Shown: positions 1 to 7,530, counted from the stretch's first letter. The stretch is DNA of 12,713 nucleotides from Fimadaptatus sp963928645 (GCA_963928645.1 CAWVGT010000034.1:1-12713); one strand, 5' to 3'. Notes: generated by a model from the letters alone, not told the origin. Numbers and translations are program-made.

Positions 1-5
1 CGCGT

Positions 6-86
6 GCGATCGTGGCGGAATTGGCATACGCGCACGTTTGAGGGGCGTGTCCGATGAGGGTACGGGTTCAAGTCCCGTCGATCGCA
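6..86 (+). tRNA. tRNA-Leu (anticodon GAG)
   Basis: A complete cloverleaf can be folded by hand. The 7-bp acceptor stem is 6-12 (GCGATCG) with 79-85 (CGATCGC), and A86 is the discriminator. The D arm is 15-17/29-31 with the invariant GG at 23-24. The anticodon stem 33-37/45-49 closes loop TTGAGGG with anticodon GAG at 40-42. A long class II variable arm lies at 50-61 (stem TCC/GGG). The T arm is 62-66/74-78 with loop TTCAAGT. Anticodon and long variable arm together give leucine (CUC/CUU codons). The 3' CCA is not encoded: CTT follows A86. A strong intrinsic terminator follows directly. Confidence 0.96.
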
Positions 87-93
87 CTTGTTG

Positions 94-127
94 ATCCGAA
101 TCGCTTTGCTGAGCGGTTCGGATTTTT
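94..127 (+). terminator. Intrinsic terminator of the tRNA-Leu
   Basis: ATCCGAA (94-100) pairs with TTCGGAT (117-123), and the stem continues as CGCT (102-105) with AGCG (112-115) across a T-G wobble. The loop is 106-111 and a run of T follows the stem. It begins eight bases after the tRNA end. Confidence 0.93.
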
Positions 128-391
128 TGTTGTATGGCGCATGCGACCCGGCGCGCCCTGTATGCGCCCAAATCGGCAAAACGCATATCCTGCGTCGCCC
201 TATTGGGTTTACAGTCCAGCCCTCCAAAGCATACAGCGGCTTTGACATGAGAACTTGCGCAGCGCGTTATGAACGCGTCAGGCCGCAAGCCGCCGCAGCG
301 ACGCCGCATGAGCAGCGCGTCTGCAGTCGGCTCGCCGGGCGACGCTGACGGCATGCGAGCGCATATGGCGCCGCCTGCCGCGCCTCACGAT
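128..391. other. Intergenic region with no recognisable gene
   Basis: This GC-rich spacer lies between the tRNA terminator and the 3' end of the phosphodiesterase gene on the other strand. Short open frames cross it, but none has a ribosome binding site or a recognisable product. The only structure seen is a 7-bp inverted repeat, GGCGCAT (136-142) with ATGCGCC (162-168), separated by 19 bases and without a T run. No U-tract terminator for the minus-strand gene ending at 392 was found. Confidence 0.6.
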
Positions 392-1228
392 TCAACCGCG
401 CCACCCCGTCCAGCGGCGCAGCGCCTCCCACCGGCCGGCATACTCGCGCTCGACCGCCGCGCGCGCCTCCGCGCCCTCAAATATCGCGATGTCGCCCTGG
501 GCGCGCGCGCGGCGCACCTGCGCCTCGGTCGCGAGCGTCCACGCGGCGCAGGGCACGCCCTGGCGCCGCCACGCGGCTATGCCGGGGCTGCGCGCGTCCG
601 CCTGCACGGCCGCCAGCGCCGGCCGCGACACCCGGTTCAGCAGCAGGTTGCCCAGCAATCCCGCCAGCGCCCCGCCGCACCAGCGCCGCATGTCGGCAGG
701 GCCCGCGACCAGCTGCCCGCGCAGCACGTCCGGCCGCAGCCGCCCGAACGCCCTGAGCGCCCGCGGGTCGAACGACAGCACGCAGTATGGCCCCGCATAC
801 CCGTCCAGCGCCTGCGCCGCGGCGCGCGCCAGCCTGCCCGCGCCGCGCAGCCCGTCGCTCTTGAGCTCGACCGCCACCGGCACCCGCCCGGCGAGCTGCG
901 CCAGCGCCTGCTCGAGCGTGGGCGCGCAGCCCTCCGGCAGCGCCGCCCTCAGCTCGGCGCGCGTCATGCCGCGCACCCGCCGCACGCCGTCTGCGCACTG
1001 CACCTCCCGGTCGTGCAGCACCGCCAGCCCGTCCCGGCACAGCCGCACGTCCAGCTCCACGCCATAGCCGCCGCGCGCCGCCCGCTTAAACGCCTCCAGC
1101 GAGTTGCCCGGCGCGCCCGGGCCGGCCAGCCCCTGATGCGCCAGCGGCACCTCGCGCCAGCGCCCGGCCTCCTCAAACGCCATGCCCGGCCGGGTCAGCG
1201 CGTCCAGCAGCCGCTCCCTGAGCGCCAT
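392..1228 (-). CDS. Glycerophosphodiester phosphodiesterase family protein, with an altered HRG motif
   Basis: The 278-residue product has the layout of a cytosolic GDPD-type TIM-barrel phosphodiesterase, which cleaves glycerophosphodiesters to glycerol-3-phosphate and an alcohol. No signal peptide is visible. Family landmarks are AHQG (30-33) at the usual AHRG site, GNSLEAFKRA (41-50) at the usual ENT/S-LAAF helix, the metal-ligand motif ELDV (58-61), LHD (71-73, acid/base His72), and VELK (120-123) with the third acidic ligand Glu121. Met1 follows the Nudix stop with no gap (TGA then ATG), so the two genes are translationally coupled, and the only Shine-Dalgarno is a weak GGGGG. The odd point is that the catalytic-site Arg of HRG is Gln32 (codon CAG) and the Glu of PENT is Gly41. 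Activity may be reduced or changed. The family call is firm; the substrate is not known. Confidence 0.9.
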   Translation of the reverse strand: MALRERLLDALTRPGMAFEEAGRWREVPLAHQGLAGPGAPGNSLEAFKRAARGGYGVELDVRLCRDGLAVLHDREVQCADGVRRVRGMTRAELRAALPEGCAPTLEQALAQLAGRVPVAVELKSDGLRGAGRLARAAAQALDGYAGPYCVLSFDPRALRAFGRLRPDVLRGQLVAGPADMRRWCGGALAGLLGNLLLNRVSRPALAAVQADARSPGIAAWRRQGVPCAAWTLATEAQVRRARAQGDIAIFEGAEARAAVEREYAGRWEALRRWTGWRG

Positions 1229-1777
1229 TCAGACCCCCAGCACGCGCGCCGCCATGACCGCGCCCAGCAGCGTCTTGGCGTCGGTCAGCTCGCCGCGCAT
1301 CACGCGCCCCACCAGCTCGCCCAGCGGCAGCTTCTCCACGCGCAGGAACTCGTCGTCGTCCAGCTCGGTCTCGCCCTGGCTCAGCCCGCGCGCCAGGAAC
1401 AGCGCTATCCGCTCGGTCAGGTAGCCCGGCGACGGCGTTATGTCGCACAGCTTCAGCCAGGTGTCGGCTGTCAGCCCGGTCTCCTCGCGCAGCTCGCGCT
1501 GCGCCGCCTCCAGCTCGGGCTCGTCGGGCGAATCCAGCAGCCCCGCCGGTATCTCCAGCATCGCGCGCCCCACCGCCGGCCGGTACTGCCTGACCAGCGT
1601 CACATTGCCGTCCGCATCCACCGGCACCACCGCCACCGCCGCGCCGTGCACTACTATCTCGCGCAGCGCCGTACGCCCGTCGGGCAGCTCGACCTGCCAG
1701 TGCTCCACGTCCAGCAGCTTGCCGCTGAACATCGTCTCGCCGCTGAGCTTGCGCTCCATTATATCCTCGTTGGCCAT
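1229..1777 (-). CDS. Nudix hydrolase, ADP-ribose pyrophosphatase type
   Basis: The 182-residue protein resembles NudF/YffH-type enzymes that hydrolyse ADP-ribose or other nucleotide sugars to AMP and a sugar phosphate. The Nudix box runs from Gly79 to Leu102 and ends in the catalytic REL-REETGL signature (94-102, Glu98/Glu99). It has one extra residue between the first Gly and the first conserved Glu. RQYRP (63-67), EIPAG (75-79) and the downstream SPGYLTE (116-122) are typical of the ADP-ribose branch. Two adjacent ATGs follow AAGGAG (1785-1790). The second (1777) has 7-base spacing and is preferred over the first (1780, 4 bases). The frame stays open to 1996, but that part is antisense-like readthrough of the pepC end. 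The gene is directly joined to the phosphodiesterase gene and sits just behind the pepC terminator. Confidence 0.92.
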   Translation of the reverse strand: MANEDIMERKLSGETMFSGKLLDVEHWQVELPDGRTALREIVVHGAAVAVVPVDADGNVTLVRQYRPAVGRAMLEIPAGLLDSPDEPELEAAQRELREETGLTADTWLKLCDITPSPGYLTERIALFLARGLSQGETELDDDEFLRVEKLPLGELVGRVMRGELTDAKTLLGAVMAARVLGV

Positions 1778-1806
1778 CATATCGCTCCTTTCGGCCTGCC
1801 CGTGTG

Positions 1807-1853
1807 AAAATGAAAGCGGGCGGCGGACTCCGGTATGCCCGGGCCCGCCGCCC
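1807..1853 (-). terminator. Terminator after pepC
   Basis: Read on the minus strand, a perfect 9-bp GC stem (1845-1853 with 1818-1826) closes an 18-base loop and is followed by GC and a T-rich tract (complement of 1807-1817). It starts 14 bases beyond the pepC stop codon. Only about 26 bases separate it from the Nudix start codon, leaving little room for a separate promoter. Confidence 0.75.
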
Positions 1854-1866
1854 ATGCCGCGCGCGC

Positions 1867-3195
1867 TTACAGCGCCAGCGATCCCATCGGATCCCACGGC
1901 TCGAGCACTATAGGCTCCTGCTTGAGCTGCGCGCGCTCCTCGTCGGTCAGGTACTTCTCGTCGACGACCACCTGGTAGGTGAACTCGTCGAACCACTTGT
2001 CGCTCATTATGTAGTAGCCATCCTTGCCGGCGTCCTTGCCCCAGCTGTTCTCGACGCGCCAGCGGGTGGGCTTGCCGTCCTCGTCCAGGTTGACGCCCAT
2101 CAGCACCATCGCGTGGGTCATCAGGCTCTCGCCGTAGTCCAGGCGCTGCGCCTTGTCCAGCGGGAAGTCGGTGTCAAACAGCTGCCCCAGCTCCAGCACG
2201 TTCATGTCCATCAGGCCGCCCTGGCGCACCAGCCACTGGCCCACGTCCGAGCCGAACCACACCGGCTGGCCGTCCTTGAGCTGCGCTATCGCCGCGCGCT
2301 TGAGCGCCGCGCTGGGCAGGTTCAGGTACTTGACCGGCCGGCCCTCGTGCACGCTGCCCAGGAAGCGCACGGTGAACGTGCGGCCATAGGGCTTGTCGGC
2401 GGTGGGCGCGTTTATCAGGCTGACGTACTTATTGAGGTCCCAGCCCACGTACTTCTTGAAGAACTCCTGCGGGGTCAGTCCGGCGTCGCGTATGAACTTG
2501 TCGTCCTTGTCGCGCGCCTCGAGCGTTACGGTCCTGGGCGGCTCGCCCAGGCAGATGCACAGCATGCGGTATATCGTGGACAGCATGGCGTCCTTCTCGC
2601 CGGCCAGCTCCTGGGCCGACTTGCCCTGGGCGTGCTGCGCGCGCAGCTGGCACGCATACTCGCGCAGCTTGAGCGTGAGGAACTTGTCCATCTCGCCGGT
2701 GGCGCTGGAGCACGCGGTCTCGGGCATGGCGTCCTTGGGCACGACGCCGTACTTGTCGACCAGCGCGCAGAACATGTCCCACTGGCCGCCGTCGCCCAGC
2801 GGCGCCGACAGCAGCCACGCTATCAGCCGGCCATTGGTGGGCTCGTCGAGCGTGGCCAGTATGTTCTCCAGGAAGTAGTTCGCCTTTTCGAGCTTGTCCC
2901 AGAACAGCGGGTAGTTCTGCGACAGCTCGTACGTCTCCAGGTTCAGCTTTTTGATGATCTCAAAGCGCATCGTGTTCAGCGCCGCGAACATCCAGCAGCG
3001 CCCCGACGACTTCTGATTGGTTATCTCGCCCTGCTTGAGGTTTATCGAGAACTGATGCACGTCCTCGCGCAGCGCCGCCTGCGACACCGCAGACTTGGTC
3101 ACGCCGTTTTGCGTCACCGCGTTCATCGCTATGCGATGGCACTTGTCGGCGTTGAAGTCGGCCGAAAAGCGGTTCAACATTTCATTAGTTATCAT
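1867..3195 (-). CDS. pepC: Aminopeptidase C (bleomycin hydrolase family, peptidase C1B)
   Basis: The product is a 442-residue cytosolic cysteine aminopeptidase, the usual length for PepC. These enzymes form a hexameric barrel and trim N-terminal residues from peptides. The papain-type catalytic set is intact: oxyanion Gln61 and nucleophile Cys67 in NQKSSGRCWMFA (60-71), His361 in LMTHAMVL, and Asn383 in VENSWG. The C-terminal arm ending near EPWDPMGSLAL is characteristic: in this family it enters the active-site cleft and makes the enzyme an aminopeptidase. The ATG at 3195 follows AAGGAG (3208-3213) with a long 12-base spacer, and no better in-frame start is visible. The gene has its own promoter (3243-3271) and terminator (1807-1853). 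There is no signal peptide, consistent with use on imported or recycled peptides. Confidence 0.97.
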   Translation of the reverse strand: MITNEMLNRFSADFNADKCHRIAMNAVTQNGVTKSAVSQAALREDVHQFSINLKQGEITNQKSSGRCWMFAALNTMRFEIIKKLNLETYELSQNYPLFWDKLEKANYFLENILATLDEPTNGRLIAWLLSAPLGDGGQWDMFCALVDKYGVVPKDAMPETACSSATGEMDKFLTLKLREYACQLRAQHAQGKSAQELAGEKDAMLSTIYRMLCICLGEPPRTVTLEARDKDDKFIRDAGLTPQEFFKKYVGWDLNKYVSLINAPTADKPYGRTFTVRFLGSVHEGRPVKYLNLPSAALKRAAIAQLKDGQPVWFGSDVGQWLVRQGGLMDMNVLELGQLFDTDFPLDKAQRLDYGESLMTHAMVLMGVNLDEDGKPTRWRVENSWGKDAGKDGYYIMSDKWFDEFTYQVVVDEKYLTDEERAQLKQEPIVLEPWDPMGSLAL

Positions 3196-3242
3196 TGGTC
3201 GCTCACTCTCCTTACGCGCAAAGCGTTAGATGATGTGCTTTC

Positions 3243-3271
3243 ATTGTACTCCTGTTTGGCCAAAAGCGCAA
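3243..3271 (-). promoter_or_regulatory. Probable sigma-A-type promoter of pepC
   Basis: On the minus strand the -35 TTGCGC (3266-3271) is separated by exactly 17 bases from the -10 TACAAT (3243-3248). The -10 matches five of six consensus bases and the -35 matches three. The start of transcription would fall near 3236, giving a leader of about 40 bases with the Shine-Dalgarno at 3208-3213. Confidence 0.65.
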
Positions 3272-3298
3272 GCCGGCAATTCGCGGCGCGCGGCCGCG

Positions 3299-4090
3299 TC
3301 AGCCCTGGCCGTCCTCCTGCGCGCGCGCGGGCAGCTCGGCCACTATCAGCTCGGTGCCGGCCTCGCGGCAGGCGCGCTCGTACTCGGGCGCGGGCATGCG
3401 CTCGGTCACTATCGCGTCGAAGTCGGATATCCGCGCGTACGTCAGCAGCGCGGTGCGGCCGAACTTCTCGCTGTCCAGCAGCAGCACGCTCTTTTCGGAG
3501 CGCTGCATCGCGGTCATCTTGATCTCGTACTCCAGCGGCGAGGAGTTGGACACGCCGTGCTCCAGCGAGAACGCCGACGCGCCCATGAACGCGACCGATA
3601 TGTTGTACGTCTTGAGGAACCGTATCACGTCCAAGCCGGTAAACGAGCTGGTCTTGCGGTACAGCTGGCCGGGCAGCGAGATTATGTTCAGGTTCTGATA
3701 CGGCAGCGCGGCCAGCATCGCCTGCAGCGAGTGGGTGACTATCGTGACGTTGTGCAGCGCCGACAGGTTGTCCAGCACGTGCAGCGTGGTCGTGCCGCTG
3801 TCCAGGAACACCGTGTCGTTGTCGTGCACGAACTGCGCCGCGCGCGCGGCTATGGCCGCCTTGGCCTCGCGCCCCTTTATCCGGCGCACGTCGAACGGGG
3901 TCAGCTGTTCGCCCTTGCGCGCGGTCACCCCGCCGTATATCTTTTCGATCGTGCCCTTGCGCTGCAGCTGCGCTATGTCGCGGCGCACCGTTATCATCGA
4001 CACCTTGAACTGCTGGCACAGCTGCTCCATCGACACCGATTCGTTTTGCAGTATATATTTCTCCATCTCATCGAGCCGGGTATTTCTCAT
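3299..4090 (-). CDS. DeoR/GlpR-family transcriptional regulator
   Basis: The 263-residue protein has an N-terminal winged helix-turn-helix (about 18-57) with the family signature SMITVRRDIAQL followed by GTIEKIYGGV. A DeoR C-terminal sensor domain follows, containing DTVFLDSGTTT (92-102), the sugar-phosphate binding loop in this family. Such proteins usually repress sugar, nucleoside or polyol genes until a phosphorylated metabolite binds. The ATG at 4090 was chosen because GGAGG (4099-4103) lies 8 bases upstream. An in-frame GTG at 4120 would add ten residues but has no suitable site. The gene appears monocistronic: terminator of the upstream gene, own strong promoter, then pepC with a separate promoter. 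No sugar kinase or transporter lies beside it, so its targets cannot be inferred. Confidence 0.94.
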   Translation of the reverse strand: MRNTRLDEMEKYILQNESVSMEQLCQQFKVSMITVRRDIAQLQRKGTIEKIYGGVTARKGEQLTPFDVRRIKGREAKAAIAARAAQFVHDNDTVFLDSGTTTLHVLDNLSALHNVTIVTHSLQAMLAALPYQNLNIISLPGQLYRKTSSFTGLDVIRFLKTYNISVAFMGASAFSLEHGVSNSSPLEYEIKMTAMQRSEKSVLLLDSEKFGRTALLTYARISDFDAIVTERMPAPEYERACREAGTELIVAELPARAQEDGQG

Positions 4091-4136
4091 GTAGACTGCC
4101 TCCATATCCTTGAAATGCACGGCGCTCCATATGATA

Positions 4137-4165
4137 ATTATATGAGTAATTTGTGCAAATGTAAA
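4137..4165 (-). promoter_or_regulatory. Strong sigma-A-type promoter of the DeoR-family gene
   Basis: On the minus strand TTTACA (4160-4165) is followed by a 17-base spacer and a perfect TATAAT (4137-4142). This is the best promoter in the window and lies in an AT-rich pocket. The predicted transcript start is near 4130, about 40 bases before the ATG at 4090. Confidence 0.85.
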
Positions 4166-4201
4166 GAGTAAAATGCTGTTTGTTATGAATTTTTACAGCG
4201 C

Positions 4202-4237
4202 AAAAAGCCGCCGCCGCATACATGATGCGACGGCGGC
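4202..4237 (-). terminator. Intrinsic terminator of the DUF975 gene pair
   Basis: Read on the minus strand, 4225-4237 pairs with 4207-4219 in a 13-bp stem with a single T-G wobble. The loop is only 5 bases, and TTTTT follows (complement of 4202-4206). It lies about 28 bases beyond the stop codon at 4266 and separates this pair from the DeoR promoter. Confidence 0.92.
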
Positions 4238-4265
4238 CAGTCAGGCGCTCCGGGCTGCGCGCGGG

Positions 4266-5384
4266 CTATTCGGCGTTGGCCAGCTCGCGCTTGCCGCGGA
4301 AGTCCTCCTTGTCGACTATGCCGTTTTCGAGCGCCTCGCGCTTGAGCATTACGTAGCACATGGCGTGCACGCCCACGCGGTAGGGCATCAGCAGGTACAT
4401 TATCAGCAGCGCCACGACCAGCAGCACGCCCAGCGTGATTATCAGCCCCAGCTGGCCCATGTTCAGCGCGTTCATGCCCACGCCCAGCGCCACGACCAGC
4501 CCTATCGCCAGCGTGGCCAGTATGTACCAGCCCAGGAAGCTCAGCTCCATCACCAGCAGCGCGAAGTGGTTGCCGCGGACTATGCGGCGGCTGGCGCGCA
4601 GCGCCTTGCGCACGCCCATCTGCGGACGCTCGGCCAGCGCCACCGTCGCCATGGAGTAGCTTATGCACTTAAATATCATCAGCCACAGATCGAGCACGTA
4701 CCACACGCCCAGCACCGCCAGGTAGATCCAGCCGCAGCGGGCGATGTAGTCGGCCGTGAACACCGCGCTTATCGATTCCATGGACACGCCGCTGCTCAGC
4801 GCCGCGAAGTCCTGCGTGCTCAGCCCGGTCGCCAGCGCCGTGCCCGCCATGCCGCCCACCAGCAGCACCAGCATTATTATCTGCCACCCCACCAGGCACA
4901 GCGCCTGCCAGAACGGCAGTATTATCGAGCGGAAGAAGTACGCGCCGGTATAGCCCTTGAACACCGTGCCCGCGCTCGGGTTCTTGAGCCGTATCACGCG
5001 CAGCATGAACTTGTTCACGCCGGTCATCAGCGGCAGCACTATTATCAGCTCCAGCGCCAGCGCGATCAGGTATATTATGCCCACGTTCCTGAGCGTGCGG
5101 CCCAGCGTGCTCAGCCCCTGCATGAACCCGCCCAGCGACAGCGAGCTGCCCGATGCCGCGGCTTCGGCCGCCTCAGCCTCAAACGCTATCGGCTGCTGAT
5201 ACCACGCGACTATCGCATCCAGATCGGCCTGCGTCACCGGGAAGAACTGCCCCAGCCCCCACACGCCGCCAAAGTACACCAGCAGCACTATGAACGTCAG
5301 CAGCACCGCCAGAAACACGGCTCCCCTGCTCTCGCCGCCAAGGATACCCTTGACATCCCTCTTGATCGTCTTCCTCTCCAGCAT
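4266..5384 (-). CDS. DUF975-family integral membrane protein
   Basis: The product has 372 residues and about six hydrophobic segments, near 22-44, 101-123, 153-186, 217-243, 272-305 and 311-336. The family signature of DUF975 is present: ALRASRRIVRGN (261-272) followed by LVMELSFLGWYIL (277-289), and MPYRVGVHAMCYVML (333-347) near the end. A charged, Ala/Glu-rich stretch (66-80) interrupts the first long extramembrane loop. The function of DUF975 proteins is unknown. The ATG at 5384 follows AAGGA with 9-base spacing. The gene starts 54 bases after its neighbour's stop with no terminator between them, so the two are probably one transcript. The neighbour looks like a diverged paralogue, which suggests a two-component membrane complex, but that is inference. 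Confidence 0.85.
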   Translation of the reverse strand: MLERKTIKRDVKGILGGESRGAVFLAVLLTFIVLLVYFGGVWGLGQFFPVTQADLDAIVAWYQQPIAFEAEAAEAAASGSSLSLGGFMQGLSTLGRTLRNVGIIYLIALALELIIVLPLMTGVNKFMLRVIRLKNPSAGTVFKGYTGAYFFRSIILPFWQALCLVGWQIIMLVLLVGGMAGTALATGLSTQDFAALSSGVSMESISAVFTADYIARCGWIYLAVLGVWYVLDLWLMIFKCISYSMATVALAERPQMGVRKALRASRRIVRGNHFALLVMELSFLGWYILATLAIGLVVALGVGMNALNMGQLGLIITLGVLLVVALLIMYLLMPYRVGVHAMCYVMLKREALENGIVDKEDFRGKRELANAE

Positions 5385-5438
5385 AGCAAACCGTCCTTCC
5401 TATTTGTCGCCCCATCAGCGCCTGTGGCGCCGCTTACG

Positions 5439-6539
5439 TCACCTTTCGCCCGCGTCGCGCCCGCCGCTGCCGGTCGGGTCGTCGGGCTGCCCGTCGCCGG
5501 CCGAGTCGTCGGGCTGCTCGTCGCCGCCGGTCGGGTCGCCCCAGCCGGGCAGCGCGTCGCCGCGCCCCATGGCCTCGTCAAACGCCGCGTTGTGCGCGCG
5601 CTTGAGCTCCTCGGCGCGGCGGGACATCATATCGCTCAGCCGGGTGAAGTACACCGCCGACGCAATCTCCAGCCGAGGCATGCACAGGCTGGCCAGCGCT
5701 ATCGTCGCAAGCGTAGTAGCCAGGCCCACCAGCGCCTGATCGAACGCGCTCAGCTCCAGCCCCAGCCGCGCCCAGACGACCAGCACGCCGGACAGCAGGC
5801 TGGGCAGCGCCAGCACCAAGAAGCAGTAGAAATACCTCAGTTTCAGGCAGAACAGCTCGCCCAGCCGCCCGCGCATCGCCGTCGTGCTGAGCTTGAGCGA
5901 TATTATCGCGCCCATGCGCGGCTCGCGCGCCAGCAGGTAGAACTGCTGCGAATACGCCAGGGCGCGGTTGACCATTATGAACAGCGTGAGCCCCAGCCCC
6001 AGCCAGAGCATGCCGGAGGTCTGACCGTATGCCATCAGCAGCACCAGCCCGTTGGCCGCCATGGACAGCGGTATCATCAGCCACACGAACAGCGACAGCG
6101 TCTGCCACAGCATCGCGCGCACCGCCGCGAAGTAGTTGCCGCGCGTCAGCCCCTCGAACAGCTCCATCGGCGAGGCCGGCCGGCCCTGGCACATGTTCAG
6201 CTCATACCGGAGCAGCCCCAGCCTGATCGCCGGCGTCACCAGCACCTGCAGCATCAGCGAAAACACCATCGCGCGCGTATCTATCGCCAGCAGGGCGTCC
6301 TCCGTCAGCTCGCCTGCGCCCCACAGCAGTACGGGCAGATAGTTGAGCAGAATCACCGGCACGTTGGTCAGCGCCATCATAAGCGCTATCGCGAGCACCG
6401 TGCGCCAGTAATTGCCGTCGCGCCGCAGCAGCGCGCGCGCCTCGGCCGCAACCTCGGCCAGATTTATGCCGGGCTTATTCGCCCCAATAGAGTTCACCTG
6501 AGCGATGCACCTCATTTCACGCGCCCCGCGCGCAGTCAT
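5439..6539 (-). CDS. DUF975-like integral membrane protein with acidic Gly/Pro tail
   Basis: The 366-residue product has a membrane core with hydrophobic stretches near 46-74, 90-112, 142-171, 176-190, 233-256 and 267-288, and a soluble C-terminus. ISLKLSTTAMRGRLGELF (213-230) followed by CLKLRYFYCFLVLALP aligns with the DUF975 signature of the downstream protein, so the two look like diverged paralogues. The tail after about 325 is rich in Gly, Asp and Pro and has an internal duplication (EQPDDSAGDG, QPDDPTGSGG). The start is uncertain. ATG at 6539 would leave only about a ten-base leader after the promoter at 6557-6562, and ATG at 6515 (residue 9) is an alternative. Neither has a clear Shine-Dalgarno. 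Function is unknown. Confidence 0.75.
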   Translation of the reverse strand: MTARGAREMRCIAQVNSIGANKPGINLAEVAAEARALLRRDGNYWRTVLAIALMMALTNVPVILLNYLPVLLWGAGELTEDALLAIDTRAMVFSLMLQVLVTPAIRLGLLRYELNMCQGRPASPMELFEGLTRGNYFAAVRAMLWQTLSLFVWLMIPLSMAANGLVLLMAYGQTSGMLWLGLGLTLFIMVNRALAYSQQFYLLAREPRMGAIISLKLSTTAMRGRLGELFCLKLRYFYCFLVLALPSLLSGVLVVWARLGLELSAFDQALVGLATTLATIALASLCMPRLEIASAVYFTRLSDMMSRRAEELKRAHNAAFDEAMGRGDALPGWGDPTGGDEQPDDSAGDGQPDDPTGSGGRDAGER

Positions 6540-6556
6540 CGAAATCCGGTGGCTTG

Positions 6557-6565
6557 ATTATACCA
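6557..6565 (-). promoter_or_regulatory. Extended -10 promoter of the DUF975 gene pair
   Basis: On the minus strand TGG precedes a perfect TATAAT (6557-6562), forming an extended -10 element. No convincing -35 hexamer is present 16-18 bases upstream. It drives transcription away from the promoter of the plus-strand gene at 6702, so 6540-6701 is a divergent control region. Confidence 0.65.
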
Positions 6566-6641
6566 TCTTTGCCCCGAATAGAAAAGTCATTTATGCGTAA
6601 AAGACGCGTTTTTTGATAAAAATTCTTAACACTCGGCAGCG

Positions 6642-6669
6642 TTCGCGCGTAATCACGGAAATTTATACT
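6642..6669 (+). promoter_or_regulatory. Possible promoter of the PHP-family phosphatase gene
   Basis: TATACT (6664-6669) lies 22 bases before the Shine-Dalgarno GGAGG (6691-6695). A weak -35 candidate, TTCGCG (6642-6647), is 16 bases upstream. The -10 is good and the -35 poor. Confidence 0.4.
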
Positions 6670-6701
6670 TGTTAAGGAAGATTCAGTTGCGGAGGTGCCC
6701 C

Positions 6702-7505
6702 ATGCGAGATTATCATTTGCACACGACGTATTCGGCCGACGGCCACGCCACGATGGCTCAGCAGCTCGACGCCGCCGAGCGCGCCGGCCTGAGCGAGATA
6801 TGCCTGACCGACCACCTCGATCTCAAGCACCAGGAGGCCATATTCGACGTGCCGATCGACTACGCGCGCTGGTTCGCCGAGCTGGACGCGCTGCGCGCGC
6901 AGCATCCCGCCCTGACGGTGCGCGCCGGCATAGAGGCCGGCGAACAGCCCTGCGTCACCGCCGAGACGCTGGCCGTCGTCCAGGCGCACCCGTTCGACTA
7001 CGTGCTGCTCAGCCAGCACATGATAGACGGCGTGGATCCTTACGACTACGAGCGCTTCATGAACGGGCGCGCGCCCGAGGAAGCGTTTTACCGCTACGCC
7101 GAGTGCGTGTGGGAGTCGATCAACCGCTTTGACGACTACGACTGCCTGGCGCACCTGGGCTACTGCTCCAAGTTCGCGCCGCGCGAGGCGGGCGTGCGCC
7201 CGTTCGACCGCGCCTACGCGCCCGACATAGTCGACGCGATACTCAAAAAGCTCGCCCGCGACGGCAAGGCGCTCGAGATAAACACCTCCGGCCTCAAAAA
7301 CGGCGGCGCCGCCCCGATACCCGGCCCGGACATAGTGCGCCGCTTCATAGAGCTGGGCGGCGAGTTCGTGATGCTGGGCAGCGACGCGCACTACCCCGAG
7401 TTCGTGGGCTACGAGTTCGACCGCGCCCGCCGCATGGCGCTGGAGTGCGGCGCGCGGTTCACGCTCGCGTTCGAGCGCCGCCGCGGCACGCCTGTGGCGC
7501 TGTGA
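6702..7505 (+). CDS. Histidinol-phosphatase-like PHP-domain phosphoesterase (HisJ/HisK type)
   Basis: The 267-residue protein has the PHP fold typical of monofunctional histidinol-phosphatases, which remove phosphate from L-histidinol phosphate in histidine synthesis. The metal ligands appear in order: His5 and His7 (DYHLHTTYS), TDH with His38, Glu78 (GIEAGE), His106 (LLSQHM), His151 (LAHLGY), and Asp228 and His230 (GSDAHYP). That is a complete trinuclear site, so the enzyme should be active. ATG at 6702 is preceded by GGAGG (6691-6695) with 6-base spacing. An upstream TTG at 6669 would add eleven residues but overlaps the promoter. No other his gene is nearby, so a different phosphate ester cannot be excluded. 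Length fits the family. Confidence 0.88.
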   Translation: MRDYHLHTTYSADGHATMAQQLDAAERAGLSEICLTDHLDLKHQEAIFDVPIDYARWFAELDALRAQHPALTVRAGIEAGEQPCVTAETLAVVQAHPFDYVLLSQHMIDGVDPYDYERFMNGRAPEEAFYRYAECVWESINRFDDYDCLAHLGYCSKFAPREAGVRPFDRAYAPDIVDAILKKLARDGKALEINTSGLKNGGAAPIPGPDIVRRFIELGGEFVMLGSDAHYPEFVGYEFDRARRMALECGARFTLAFERRRGTPVAL

Positions 7506-7508
7506 CGA

Positions 7509-7530
7509 CACACGCGGCGGGCTGCGTGTG
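7509..7530 (+). terminator. Hairpin after the PHP-family gene, possible terminator without U tract
   Basis: CACACGC (7509-7515) pairs perfectly with GCGTGTG (7524-7530) around an 8-base loop, starting four bases after the stop codon. No T run follows, so it may act as a transcript 3' end or stabiliser rather than a standard intrinsic terminator. Confidence 0.4.

Noticed and set aside
1778..1996. Longer Nudix protein starting at 1996
   Set aside because: The extension overlaps the pepC 3' end and terminator. A clear AAGGAG precedes the ATGs at 1780 and 1777.
269..6557. Very long plus-strand open frames opposite the minus-strand genes (for example 269-1807, 1804-3522, 4173-6557)
   Set aside because: They mirror the real genes on the other strand, have low-complexity Arg/Ala/His/Gln-rich products with no family motifs, and lack ribosome binding sites. 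They are frame-openness artefacts of GC-rich codon usage.
6595..6615. Intrinsic terminator (GCGT, loop, ACGC, then a T run) in the divergent control region
   Set aside because: The stem is only four base pairs and no plus-strand transcript is expected to end there. The sequence is better explained as an operator-like motif shared with 8125-8138.
6702..7505. Part of a histidine biosynthesis operon
   Set aside because: No other his gene is present and the gene has its own control region; only the family assignment is kept.
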